From positions 1 through 23,938 of the forward strand of contig LRSR01014248.1 in the NCBI GenBank assembly GCA_001579985.1: a DNA stretch of 23,938 nucleotides. Direction: 5' to 3'. The notes below the pieces were generated by a model. It worked only from the letters and a program-made list of their open reading frames with translations, was not told where the DNA came from and made no database searches. A program made the translations under genes and the position numbers. Of this stretch, positions 1-10,606 are shown piece by piece (position 1 is the first letter of the stretch; the number at the start of each line of letters is the position of its first letter). This DNA comes from Hypsibius dujardini. Lineage: Eukaryota; Tardigrada; Eutardigrada; Parachela; Hypsibiidae.

Positions 1-285
1 GACAGACAGACAGACAGACTAAACCTGAGTATTCAGTCTGCTCTATTCCTAGACGACTGCTGGGCGCTTTAAAACCTTTTTGGGGCATCGAACATGGGAA
101 TCGGAATGGGAAGAAGAGAGGTTTGGTTGGATAGACATTCTTTTGGAATAGCAGCAGTTGGAATTGTCTGTCTATTTTTCTGTCTGACAAATTATTCAAA
201 TGATTACTGCAGCGGTTTTATTCAACAGATTGGCAGCATGAGGCGAGTGTGATCCGTGGAGCCAGTAAAGAGTTGTTGGACTCAC

Positions 286-471
286 CGGCAAGCCCATCTA
301 TAATTACCGCATGCCGTAGTGGTTAGAGTTTCTTCGGTTCTTCTTAGAAGCCGGATGCCCAAATATTTATCCTGCAGTTTTCCTGAAATGCTGCAACTGT
401 TGTGTCTGTTGTTTTGAGTGCGGGAGAGTGATATTCCTACCGGAAAGCATTCTTTTCGTGGAATCCTCCAT
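286..471 (-). CDS. 5' end of an unrecognised protein-coding gene (partial, first two coding exons)
   Basis: Two minus-strand exons fit together. Exon 1 (471-441) opens with an ATG in a strong context (caacATGG) and encodes MEDSTKRMLS, ending at a gtagga donor in phase 1. Exon 2 (382-286) follows an atttcag acceptor and encodes GKLQDKYLGIRLLRRTEETL and then a Thr-rich, Cys-containing stretch (TTTACGNYRWAC), ending at a gtgagt donor in phase 2. The frame closes across the junction, giving 42 residues. I do not recognise the family. The segment is hydrophilic and basic-acidic with no signal peptide. Remaining exons lie left of position 286, largely outside the window; I could not place one in 1-285. 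The GC-richer DNA at about 480-720 lies just upstream, as expected of a 5' UTR or promoter. Confidence 0.5.
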
Positions 472-890
472 GTTGACCGTTGTTGATTGCACACTCCTTC
501 AGCCTGACTCGCGCGTCTGTAACCTTACTCAAGGACTGGATCCGCCGCCACCGCGACTTTGTTGGTCCTTCTCGTTGTGTGGTTAAACATTTAACTCGGG
601 TCTCGGGTGGGATGGCCGGTGCGGAAGCGCTGTCCTTGGTGGATATATCCGTTGCTAATTTCCGTCGGCTGTGGATGGCCAATGGCGTCTAGTCGGCTGT
701 GGATGGCCTAGTTTTGACGTCCCGTGGACGGTGACAACATTTTGCCACCTTGTCTGACGCGGAAGTTCAATCTGTGATTTGAAGAAGCGCCTCGCATCCT
801 TGATGGAGGAAATTCTTTATATATACCATGTTTAATGTCCAGGCACGGGAGCAGGCGATGTTTTAATTGTTAAGCCCATCACAGGAAAAA
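472..890 (-). promoter_or_regulatory. Probable 5' UTR/promoter zone of the left-edge gene, with a 17-bp direct repeat
   Basis: This stretch lies immediately upstream of the minus-strand ATG at 471. It is richer in GC and CpG than its surroundings to about 720, which fits a transcription start region. It contains a perfect 17-bp direct repeat (gtcggctgtggatggcc at 664-680 and 692-708, period 28). No TATA-like element can be assigned with confidence. A short open frame on each strand here has no recognisable protein features. A fragment of a retroelement cannot be excluded. Confidence 0.3.
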
Positions 891-2526
891 TGTAAGCGAA
901 CAGTATAAGCTCTTCTCTTTTGTTCTTGAATGATGCCAATATTACAGTTTCCTTTTTATTGCCTTGATTCCTTCATATTTCATTCGTGCAATTCTTCAGC
1001 CTTTTTCTGATTCTTCTTAAGTATGAAAAAGGCATATTTGCCTTTCTGTCTCTGGCTGGGTAGCTGGCTGGCTTTCAGACAGACAGACAGACAGATAGAC
1101 AGACAGACAGAGATGCAGACATACAGAAAGGCAGGTGCGCAAATAGACATTTGGATATATGGACATACAGAGAGTAAGACCGTCGCATGATTAAAGAATA
1201 GATGGACAGGGCAGCTGTTGGATGTACAGATGATCGGAGACTTCCTCGACTCCGGTCTTCTCTTACTTATCTCTAATCAAAATAATAACAAGGCTTGTAA
1301 TATGCCGTCGTTAAAGAACATATTTGCAAGTCAGACATTTGCCTGCTTGTGTTTACCATGATGTGCGGTATTGTTCTCTGCCTTAGTGGAGAGACTCCGG
1401 AGACCCATTGGGTATGCGCATGTGAAATGTGATAACAGACGAACGGACACCGCGCGCGCAATGTCCCCACACACAATACCGCAAAAAACGACCCAGTTAT
1501 GCTGAGAGAGTGCAGTCGAGCAATTACAACGCTGGGGAGATGACCGAAGAAAAACAGTCTTATTCTCAGACCTCAGCATCAGCTCATCAAACCGCTCAAT
1601 CATCTAATACAGATGTTGGAGACAGCTGATAAATGTCATTTACGACCCAACGGACCACATTTCACTATAAATAACCGGCTATTAACTTCCCTCATTGTGA
1701 TCAACTTCGACTCATTATGTCCGAAGGATTTGCTGTTTTTGGGATCGATTAATTATGAGAAACATGCAAACAGAACTGGCGGCAGAAAAACATATATTTA
1801 GGCATAAAAAGGATGAAAACCAGATACTGCAGATAGGCAGGTAAGTAAACAGACAGACTGACAGACGAACAGACAAACACACATACAGACAGCCAGATAA
1901 GACAGACAGGCAGACAGAGAGACATAAAGAAAAGCAGACAGGAGCTTGTGCGTATGAACAGATACAAACGGATGTGTAAGACAAAACAGTCAGACGAGTT
2001 AACATATAGACAGCACGTTGGCACAAGGACAATAAGCTGATTGGAAGGCAAGCCGACAGCAGGAAGACTGACATTTTTTTCTGTACTTTATGTTGGAAAG
2101 ACCAGTTTCGCATCAAAATTTGCCAGCCAAAAAGACAACCTCAAAAGCTAATTAGTACAAAGCCGGACTTTGCCCATCATCATCTCACCCAGTCCACATA
2201 ACCACGGGAAGGAAAAGGATACAGAATCTCTGAGAAAGAAGTAAGTAAAGAGCACTGCGAAAGAAAAAGTACAGGCTTAACCGTATAAAAAGAGATGTCT
2301 GACAATTGTGTAGATATACCAAATTGATTTCCTTTTTCCCTTATCTTTTCCCACAGACGGACACAAAACAAGTACATCTCTGTCTCTGTCCAAACAAGGC
2401 AAAAAAGAAAAGAAAAGGGATGGTTGGAAATGGGGAGGGGCGATGAGACAATTGAGAGACGGTCCTTTCCTTTCCAAGTCAGCTACTAAAGGTTGCCCAG
2501 TCATACTTAAATATGGTTACTTCTTC
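891..2526. other. Intergenic region with tetranucleotide repeats, no gene seen
   Basis: This is the gap between the left-edge gene and the stop codon of the RRM gene. It holds a clean CAGA array near 1076-1112 and degenerate CAGA/ACAG tracts at about 1845-1960. The longest open frames here translate to Cys/Leu/Ser/Val repeats, typical of reading a CTGT microsatellite, or lack codon structure. The 3' UTR of the RRM gene should occupy the part next to 2526. Confidence 0.5.
1076..1112. repeat. (CAGA)n microsatellite
   Basis: Near-perfect CAGA tetranucleotide array with one GATA interruption. A further CAGA-type array begins the window (1-19). Confidence 0.9.
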
Positions 2527-3422
2527 TCAGCGGCTGTTGTTGTAGGCATTATATGTGCGCTTTTTCTTGCAGATGGGCTGCAAACAAGTCAAAAAATGAC
2601 ACCCTAATGCAGACCTCATACAACGACGGGACTAAAACTAGACGGATAAGCGCGTCGACAGAGTCACAGACAGATCGTCAAATAACACAGACAGCGAATT
2701 CCGAAACACGCAGTCAGAGCGTTAGCCAGTTACAAACAGACACACACATAAACAGACAGACAGACAGAGAGACCCAAGATAGTCCGTCAAACAGACAGGC
2801 AAACAAGAAATAAAGACAGCCAGCCAGAGTCTGACAGACAACCAAACGATATAGAGTCAGACACATCGATAAAAGAGACCGGCAAGTAAAGGTAAGAAAA
2901 TCCTTGTTACCATAGTCTTTCCGTTGAAGGTGACATGGGTTCCCTTCTTGAGCAGCTTATCCGCCGCTTCTCGCTTGGCGAACAACAAAAAGCAGTAGCG
3001 CTAAAGATAAGAAAGCAGATATCGTGAGGCTGAGGTTCCAGGCGCCCTCAAGTAAAAGCAAAAACACATACCCATTCACTTGTGCCTGGGTGCATACGTA
3101 ATCGGACGTCCACCAAATCGCCATACTCTGCGGATCAAAAATAGATAAGAAAGGTACTAGTAAATTCAATAAAATAAACGTCCAATTCAACGAGTACCCA
3201 AACAAAACAGTCAGCTATTAAGTCAACCAAGGGGCGAGTAAAATGGGGAAAAACGTACCGCTCATAGCGGCAGCGACTATCTCCTCGGTGAAGGTAACAG
3301 GAATGTCGCGCATAAACACCTGCAAGTCGTCCGGATAGGAGTCCGCCTCAACATGAGACAACTTTGGCCAAACTCTTCCGCCGGCGTGACCGTGACGAGA
3401 CTTTTCACTATTCGGACGATCA

Positions 3423-3458
<36 letters not shown>

Positions 3459-6400
3459 GAGTTGGGGGTGGAGGTACGGCCGGCAGCCACCGGCGGAGGA
3501 GTCGGCCTGGTCACCGAGGCGGCATTGGGGGCGCTGATGACTTTGGGAGGGCCACCTTGACCGACAATGGAGGCCCAATTCTTTGGCGCGGAGGGTTGTG
3601 TAGGAACAGGAGCTGCACGAGAGACGCATATTATCATGTGAAAAATTCAGATAGACACGTAAAGAAGAGGACATACAAGTAAAAAAAGAGGCACAGAGAG
3701 AAGAGGCAATCTGACAGACATAGAGACATTTAGACAAACTAACATACGTTTTACAAGACACCTAGTAAAACAAGTCAGACAGATAAGGAATATACATGAC
3801 GCCACATATATCCAGAATTGACAACAAAACAAGCAAAGGGGAGGGTAAACATCCGACAGACAAATACTAAGATAAATAAGTCGAAATAATGGATGAATCG
3901 AAAAAAGACAAACTCATGCATTCATACCGCAAGGCTCATTATGGACTTACAACTGCTTTGAGGAGGCGCACCTTTCAGCGAGGATTTTGGAGATTCGACA
4001 TGATCCGCCGGAGTGATGGGTTTATCGAAAGTGGGAGAGGCAACCGCGGCTTGAGCAAGCGAGGGAGACTGACTGACAGACCGGTTGGCTGATCCGGAAA
4101 TCTTAACAAAAAAACACTAATGACTGAGAACATACAGAAAGACCACTGTCATGCCGGCCCTCTAATGTCTGACTGACTGTCTGTATCCGTCCGTCCGTGT
4201 GCCTGTCTGAATGACTATCTATCTCTTCAGTTGCCTGTCTATTTTTCTGTCCATCGGTTTGCCTACCTCTGCTTCTCTATGTATCTGTCTGTCTGAATGC
4301 TTGCCTGCGTATCAGTCGCTCTGAGTGTGATCGTCTGTCTGCTGGCCAGCCCATAAATGCGTACCTGATTTTGCAAAGCAGGAGAAGAGTGAACCACAAG
4401 TGCATCATGGCTGTGCTCAGAGACGCCATTCAAAGATTCAGCATGGCCAGTCGTCGGGCTGTTGACGCGATCTGCAGAGCGATTAATCGATCGCTTGCGC
4501 GTCTTCCCCATAGACTTCTGGCTCGGCGGCTCACTCTGATTCGCGCCGAACGTGTTATCAGTGCTGTCCTCCTCAGAGGCATCGTAAGCATTCTGCTGGT
4601 TCTCTATCATGAGGGGGAGATTTTCAAGTTTTTAGAGTTTGACGCGACTGGCGATCTTCAACTTTAGAAGGTCGAAAATTACTATAGAAGTACCTTCCGT
4701 TTCGACGTTGCCACTGACCAAGTGAGTGGTGACGCTTTCAGGGGACGGCGTGGTGGATCGCGAGAAAGTAGTTCCATCTGAAATAGCACACGTTATATAT
4801 ATAAAATATAAAGATAAAGAGGAAAGTGAAGGTTAGACAGGCAGAAAGAGTGGCAGGCAGGCAGACAAACAGACAAGACAGAGATTCAGACAGACAGACA
4901 AGCAGAAGACAAACATATAGACAAGACAGTTTACCCGACAGAAAAGCAGTCAGATATATATATTCACAAACATTTAGACACAGCATGCTGGCAAGGGATC
5001 GCTAGGTAGTAAACAATCACATTTACCTTGAGAATTGCCGGAATCAACAGCATGTATTTCCTGTCCGATCGGATCTGTAAAAAGAAACACAGATTGTTGG
5101 ACAAGAAAAAAAAACTGTTAAAATCATTCTCTTACTCTCCAAATCCATCGTGGACGAAAAGGTGCTGGAACGAGACTGGGCAGAAGTCTCCGAAGCGCTA
5201 TCACCCCCACCGTTCAGCAGGAGTTTACCATTGCCTAGCCCTTCATTTCCGGCGTGATCCACGTGGGTAGAATTATCTGGATGACCTGAATGAAACATTG
5301 ACGATAAATCAACGCGAACAGTTAATGGAAAGACAAAAACAGGCAAACCGATTCAGACATAACCAGGCAACGAATAGACACAAAGGTAGACAAACGGACA
5401 ACCACGCACAGAAGCAGAAAGAGGAGGCACGTAAGCAGGCTTACAGAAAATCCGACACAAACAGGCATATGGACGAACTGGGAGGCAGGCTGGCAGACCC
5501 AAACAGACCCAGACCCAGACTCAGACCCAGATCCGGGCAGACCCAAACAGACATACAGACATACAGACAGGCTGAAAAAGAGCCCAAGGAACAGATAGCA
5601 AGCCAAAAAGATGAGACATGACAATTAGAGAGATAACTACAAAACCCAGCAAACAAGCAGAAAGAGGCAAGGTTGAACTAGATACGTATGAACTAACCAG
5701 CAAGGGTCTGATGTTGACCAGACAACTGATGCTGCCCCGCCTGTCCGTAAGCCAACGAGTTAGTCATTTGAATCTGACTGGGATGGAAGCCATGGGGGGC
5801 GTAGTACTGGCCCGGTCCCGGCTGCATTCCGGAGTTGGCGTAATGAGGAAGACCGGCGTGAGGGTAGCCATACATCGGCGGAACAGCTCCTACAAAACAA
5901 CAAAGAGCGTCAAACAATTTTGCAACCAACCTTACAAAACTTTCAGAAAAGAAATTCTTACCCGAAGTGGCGGTTGGATTAGCGGACGGGCCGTTATTAT
6001 TGTTGTTGTTGTTGGGCGTAGTCTGGGACCCTGTTGAAGAAGGTTCACGTTCGAAAGATGGAGCGTGGGCATAACCGTTCTGCATGTGCTGATGCTGCTG
6101 CTGCGGCATCGGCTGATGCATAATGTGGTAGCCGGCAATCACGGTCGCCGTATTCCTGTAATAATAGAAAGTCAAAAGCAAAAATCAAAGTCAGAAAATT
6201 AAGCCGATGGATCATTTAATCATCAGTTCATCAATCGATTTCATGCTTAAACCCAAACTAAGCACTCAGCCAACCTGGAACCCAGTTGAAAACAAATTTA
6301 CTTGAATTTATCAATCCATCAATCATTCAAGTCAACATATGACACGGTTGATCAATTGAGAACAGCTGATTTAATCAATCAAGGGCCATGATCAACCATG

Positions 6401-6778
6401 AGCCAAAGACACCGTCGATCAAGCAATCAATCATATCAAATAATGAACGTTAAAACAAACCAATCAAATCAATCAACCACGAGAAACAATAGGGAAAAAG
6501 ACATACGGCGGCACGATGGTTCCGCTTTGGTAAGTCCACGATCCGTCGCGCGTATTGAAATGCATCGGGGTGCACATTAGGCAGGTGACGTCGTTTTGCA
6601 GCAGGTACGCAGGAATCTGCGGAAGTTGGCTGGCCTGGATGTGCTGAACGAAATGAGGAGCACCGGTGATCATCTGTTGCTGCTGCTGCTGCTGCTGAGG
6701 AGAGCGTTGCACAACGACATGCTGCGGCTGTGGATGTTGGGCATAACCCGCGGCGCTCTGGTTGTTCATCATTATCAT
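2527..6778 (-). CDS. RNA-binding protein with polyQ/polyN-rich N-terminus and C-terminal RRM (G3BP-like tail, tentative)
   Basis: Twelve coding exons, all with GT/AG borders and closing phases: 6778-6507, 6155-5962, 5889-5698, 5285-5136, 5074-5027, 4777-4694, 4603-4365, 4101-3951, 3612-3259, 3127-3072, 3000-2911 and 2577-2527, totalling 1881 nt or 626 aa. Residues 1 to about 440 are low complexity: Q8 near the start, N7, many H/Q/P/G and then S/T-rich acidic sequence, with a basic KTRKR (347-351) as a possible nuclear signal. A KNWASIV segment (454-460) and Q11 (496-506) precede a single RRM (about 538-616). RNP2-like LQVFMRDIP is at 540-548, EYGDLVDVRLRM (562-573) forms the helix 1/strand 2 part, RNP1-like RYCFLLFAKREAADK starts at 581, and the last strand is GKTMPICKKK. 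The protein ends 10 residues later without RGG repeats. The KNWAS motif followed by a C-terminal RRM recalls G3BP/Rasputin, but no NTF2-like domain is present. The likely role is cytoplasmic or nuclear RNA binding; the family name is an inference. Confidence 0.75.
3425..3457 (-). repeat. Pure (CAG)11 coding tract (Q11) in the RRM gene
   Basis: Eleven uninterrupted CTG units on the plus strand read as CAG on the coding strand and encode Q496-Q506. Pure codon usage marks a length-unstable trinucleotide repeat rather than an old, codon-mixed polyQ. Confidence 0.95.
4140..4364. repeat. TCTG-type degenerate microsatellite in an RRM-gene intron
   Basis: Most of the intron between exons 4603-4365 and 4101-3951 is degenerate CTGT/CCGT sequence on the plus strand. 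Comparable CAGA-type tracts fill the introns at about 2660-2880, 3640-3800, 4830-4990 and 5320-5620. Confidence 0.75.
5993..6013 (-). repeat. AAC/AAT coding tract (N7) in the RRM gene
   Basis: Seven consecutive asparagine codons (AAC and AAT mixed) between TTP and GPSANPT in the low-complexity region. Confidence 0.9.
6190..6480. repeat. ATCA/AATC-rich intronic tract
   Basis: Irregular but dense ATCAATC words fill the intron between exons 6778-6507 and 6155-5962. It is a different tetranucleotide family from the CAGA arrays; the same words recur inside the MITE-like element at the right of the window. Confidence 0.6.
6674..6697 (-). repeat. Second CAG/CAA coding tract (Q8) in the RRM gene
   Basis: Eight glutamine codons, seven CAG and one CAA on the coding strand, near the N-terminus. 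Confidence 0.9.
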
Positions 6779-6808
6779 GGCAGATGAGAATATGTTCTTC
6801 ACTTGCTC
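6779..6808 (-). other. 5' UTR part of the first coding exon of the RRM gene
   Basis: The exon begins at 6808 after a cttctgtag acceptor, ten in-frame codons before the ATG at 6778. Joining it to the upstream candidate exon ending at 6979 gives an in-frame stop and no ATG, so translation most simply starts at 6778 (MIMMNNQSAAG). Confidence 0.45.
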
Positions 6809-6978
6809 CTACAGAAGATGGGAAAAATGATGAAAACTGAACTGAGGTTGGGGGCGTTTAGGGGTTTCACTGGCTCGTTTAACACAGGGGTCTGACTTGC
6901 AAGCCTCGTCCTCCAGTAAACATGCCCCATCCCTCAAACCGCCGGCGCGCCATTTGAATTTTCGGCTCTTTTACTTAC

Positions 6979-7350
6979 ATTAAGGTGGATGAATGATGAG
7001 AAAATCCGTGGGGAAGGTCTCCAGATTGTTCAATTTATTGCGGGATGGTAGGGGAGTCTGCGGTGAGACGGAGAAAGCGGATGGAGACCCAAGGGGGAAG
7101 AAATGCACAGCAACTTCTCCTTCCTGTGTGGGCTGTTTCCGTTTTGCACGTCGCGAAGACGCGCACACGCAATGTGGAGGAAGATGTGTTGCGGCAGAAG
7201 GGAGAGCTGGCGACACGTAGAAAATGGCAGGAGGAACGCGTGGAAAAAAAGACGAATTGTTTACAACGCAGTTTCCGGGGAGAAGAGCCGAAAACGAGAG
7301 AAAATCTCCGCTCCGCAAAGAACCCTTTTTTGCTTTGCATGCAGTCAAAC
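6979..7350 (-). promoter_or_regulatory. Candidate 5' noncoding exon and CpG-rich promoter of the RRM gene
   Basis: On the minus strand an AAT|gtaagt donor at 6979/6978 is close to consensus, and the preceding 370 bp is GC- and CpG-rich. All three frames lack a convincing start that would join the first coding exon; the phase-compatible frame has a TGA about 50 bp before the donor. I therefore read it as a spliced 5' UTR exon plus promoter. The long open frame on this strand (7348-6980) ends in a stop just before the donor and looks like chance in GC-rich DNA. Confidence 0.4.
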
Positions 7351-8520
7351 AGACAGACGGTGCGTGTTTCTATGAGTCACTTCATTCATTAACTGCACAT
7401 ATTGGTAGTTAGATCCAGTCGGCGTAGGTTCTACGTGGAGAGTTTGAGGAGACTGCATAATGTGGGCATGTATGCAAGCGGCGAGTAGCAACGGAATTTT
7501 TAATAATAATTTATTTCTGTTGCGTTTGTTTAACTTTAGCTGTCTCAAACTGACTAACTGAAATATGTATCATTTCCTTAAATGCTTGTTAAGAGTAGTC
7601 GAGGTTCATTTTGTCGAAATGCATGCGGGTTTTTCTGTCTGGGGAGACGCATCTCATAAGGTCATTTCCTTCCTTCAAGAGATTAGGGAAGCGTTGCGCC
7701 TACCACTCCGAGAGGGGGCGTGACGTAGGACAGCATAACTCTTCTCCAGGAGGTGGCGCTGCTGCAGCTATACTTCCGTTTACTGTAGATTTATTAAGCA
7801 GAATATAAAGTAATCCCTCGCAAATTTAATGCTAGTTGCTCAAATGGCATTCCTGTTTCCCAGATGAGTTTTTAACGTTTTTTTAGAGACATATATTGTT
7901 TATAGACTGTGCCCGCAGCGGGTAGTCGAGATTGTTTGTTCCTTTCTCGTTAATAGTACTAAACATCGGATTGAGACTGAATTTTTGGATAGCTTTCGGC
8001 GTCGTATACTCTCTTTCTTTGCACAAAAATACCTCAAAATTGCAAAAATAAAAGCGATCCCTCGGGGGCAAAAAACATAGATGTGTGTGTGTGAGTAATG
8101 TAGTGTGTGTATGACATTTGACAACGCAATGCCTTCCCGCTATGGTCCGTTGAGTTTGAGCGCGTGGTAGTGTGGAGACTTATTCGCGATCGGCCACCAG
8201 AGAAACACCACAGAAAAACAAGAGAAGAACCAGTTGCGACGCTAGCGTCTACCTAAATGGATCGGTATACGTGAACGGAAAAAATTGAATTGTAGGGGTT
8301 GTGCCACTCACAAATGCTGCATTATTCCAATGTTCAAGCAGAATTAGCACTCTCAATATAATAATCCTTATCCTTTTACAGGAACGGATGATTTACCGGC
8401 ATATATTGAAATTGGCATCTAAAAGTCGTACGTATTGGAGGATTTAGCCCCTGACACGAATTATCTTTCCGGAATTGAGTGAACAAATTTTGTAGATTTA
8501 GAAGTGTTAAGTGAAGAAGA
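7351..8520. other. Divergent intergenic region between the RRM gene and MARVEL gene A
   Basis: About 1.2 kb without a supported exon. The two genes are transcribed away from each other, so both promoters should lie here or in the adjoining GC-rich block. The last 350 bp (about 8150-8520) probably contains the 5' UTR of MARVEL A. No TATA element, operator or noncoding RNA can be defined by eye. Confidence 0.4.
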
Positions 8521-10606
8521 ATGGATCCGGGATACGCGACATATGGAAGTACGGATCCTCCGGGACCCAGTATCAGCGCTTATGGGGCGGCTCAGCAGTA
8601 CAGTTCAGGGTCCCCGGTACCATCGGGGCAGTATCCCACTTCGACCACCGTCAAATCCACCAGGATTGTCGACGTGCGACCTTATTTCGATCCACGAGTA
8701 AGCTTTTTCGCTCATAAATTCCTTGTTGAAATTTTATTGATATATATATTCATAATATTATGTATTTACATGTATTTGTCATGGGCGGTATAATTTAAAC
8801 GTAAAATGCCGTACATTTGTAAGAACATAAAATTATTTGGCAATGAGATTGGGGTGCGATGAGAAAAATGTTTGCGCCAAGGGGTGGAGCTTTGAGATGG
8901 GTCAATATTGAAGGGGCCTGGAAGCGCAGATGAATCATCCTGCCAGCTCATGCTCTCACGTCCTTGCAAAGGCTGCCTATAATACTAACGAGAATAATGT
9001 GCTAGAACCTCAATGTGAGTATCATAATTAAAATGTCGATATATATATTTTACAAAAATTACGCTTAGATATCCCAAGTAAATGTAAAATACTCCTATAA
9101 GTTTAATTAGTAATATTGCAGATGGGATTCATCGTCCATTCCGATCACAGAATTAAACGTATTTCGTCAAACAAAAATTACCCGAAGCCCGAGGCTCTGT
9201 TGACCGCCTCTTTACCGTTAGCATCGTGTACGTAATATATTTAAATTAAATGGGACTTGATTTGTTTGCAGTATTTTGTGACACCCTCCGGCATCCTCAA
9301 GATCATCGAACTCGTAATTATGTTATTATGATACCCAGTACAGTACCGGTCAGGAGGATTGTTCATTCTTTATTATCCTTTTGTCTATTGCAGGTGTGCA
9401 CGTTTATCGCTTTCGTAATCTCGGTATGGTCCCTCCTCTCTTCTGGAAGAATGGTTCTTCGGTATTACGTTAAAAGTCCTTGCTGTTCGCAGGTCGCTAC
9501 GTGGTCTTCCCGCATGTTCTACTACCCCAAAAGTATCGTCCCCATCTACTACCCCTACGCCTATGGATCGGCTGTCTGGACTGATATTGGTTAGTAATTA
9601 CTATAATAATAGTATTAGTAATGGTATTAGTTGAATTGGTTAGTAATCAGGGCCTATTTAGTGTTACTCTTGGTAATGATGCTTGCTGCCAAACTTCATC
9701 CCATTTCCACGAATCAATCAATGGCAAAAAGCAATGAGTTACACATTCATTACCGTTTTTGTCCTCTTGCAGTGACGTCACTGTGCTTTTTGACGACCCT
9801 CACCCTGCTGATCCTCTTCCTGTTCCACATTGTGGAAAAGTACCAGGACGCCCCGTGGCATCTCATTGTACTGACATTACATCTGCTTTTTATAATTTCT
9901 ACGTCTTCTGGGCTAATATTATTATTGTAAACTTCCTGCAGGAGCTGCTGTTCTGCTTGGCCGCGGGATGCTGCCTCTTGATTGCCGGCGCGGTAATGAT
10001 CCCGGCTTACACCGACCCGGCAAGGGGCGCTGTTGTGGTAAGCAATTTTAAAAGAAGAAAGGACTACTGTACAGGCCATCTACCCCCCCCCCTTTCCGGA
10101 TGAATTACTTCATTGTCTTTTTGTAGTAATATTTAAATATTCAAATACAAGCGATAATACAAAATAATTAATATATAACAAAATAAAAAGTTTTATTATA
10201 ACTGGACTAATTAATTTACTAAAATATTAAAATAAAAAAGATAGAAAATAATTATTATAACTTAGTGGTAATTTATGATGAAATTATAAAGTTAGAGTCT
10301 TAAATATAACTGGACTAATTACGCTATCTGTATGGTTGAAGTGTGTTGTTTTTCTTAGTTTTTCTGTTGGGCGGCGATGATAGCCTACTTTGTGGAAGCC
10401 TTCTTCAAGTTCCGAGCATGGCGAGCCGACGAATCACCGCAAGGTACCACGCGTGGACACTAGCGTTTGGTCTTAATTACGGTGCCTTTAATTATGGTGT
10501 GAATTGTTATCTTTTCTTTTTATAGGTATATGAGGGAATAGACGATAACACCAGCTATCCAGCATCGAAAGTTGATGCTGCTGGAAGGATTTCTAATTCC
10601 GACTGA
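8521..10606 (+). CDS. MARVEL-domain four-transmembrane protein A (CKLF/CMTM-plasmolipin type)
   Basis: Exons 8521-8697, 9272-9313, 9394-9423, 9493-9589, 9773-9867, 9942-10037 and 10359-10443, plus a terminal exon. Splice sites are GT/AG and phases close. A Pro/Tyr/Ser-rich cytosolic N-terminus (1-59) is followed by four hydrophobic helices at about 67-87, 117-137, 149-170 and 180-197. The layout is MARVEL: a short N-tail, an aromatic first loop (FYYPKSIVPIYYPYAYG), HIVEK after helix 2, an RGAVV turn before helix 4 and CWAAM within it. MARVEL proteins act in membrane apposition and vesicle trafficking; the exact subfamily is not settled. The 3' end is ambiguous. The strong acceptor at 10525 gives a stop after two codons (209 aa, end 10533). 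A weaker AG at 10541 gives a 21-residue tail (228 aa, end 10606), close to paralogue B's 229 aa. No splicing after 10443 would end it shortly after TTRGH. Confidence 0.75.
10038..10358 (+). other. Long AT-rich intron of MARVEL A with a 17-bp direct repeat
   Basis: This intron precedes the helix-4 exon. It contains a run of ten C at about 10082-10091 and a perfect direct repeat, tataactggactaatta, at 10197-10213 and 10305-10321. No other feature is supported. Confidence 0.6.

Noticed and set aside
480-692. Plus-strand 70-codon frame in GC-rich DNA, considered as a retroelement fragment
   Set aside because: No reverse transcriptase or other recognisable motif. The spliced minus-strand gene start next to it explains the region better as 5' UTR or promoter.
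1715-2116. Minus-strand open frame of about 130 codons rich in CLSVCLSV
   Set aside because: This is the translation of a CTGT/CAGA microsatellite, with no splice or start context. Similar frames at 5322-5703 and 13036-13413 are rejected for the same reason.
6980-7348. Minus-strand 122-codon open frame in GC-rich DNA
   Set aside because: It ends at a stop just before the gtaagt donor at 6979, has no domain features, and overlaps other long frames on both strands, as expected by chance in a CpG-rich 5' region.
9773-9780. TGACGTCA palindrome, a CRE-like site
   Set aside because: It lies within the codons for V-T-S at the start of the helix-2 exon of MARVEL A, so a regulatory reading is not supported.
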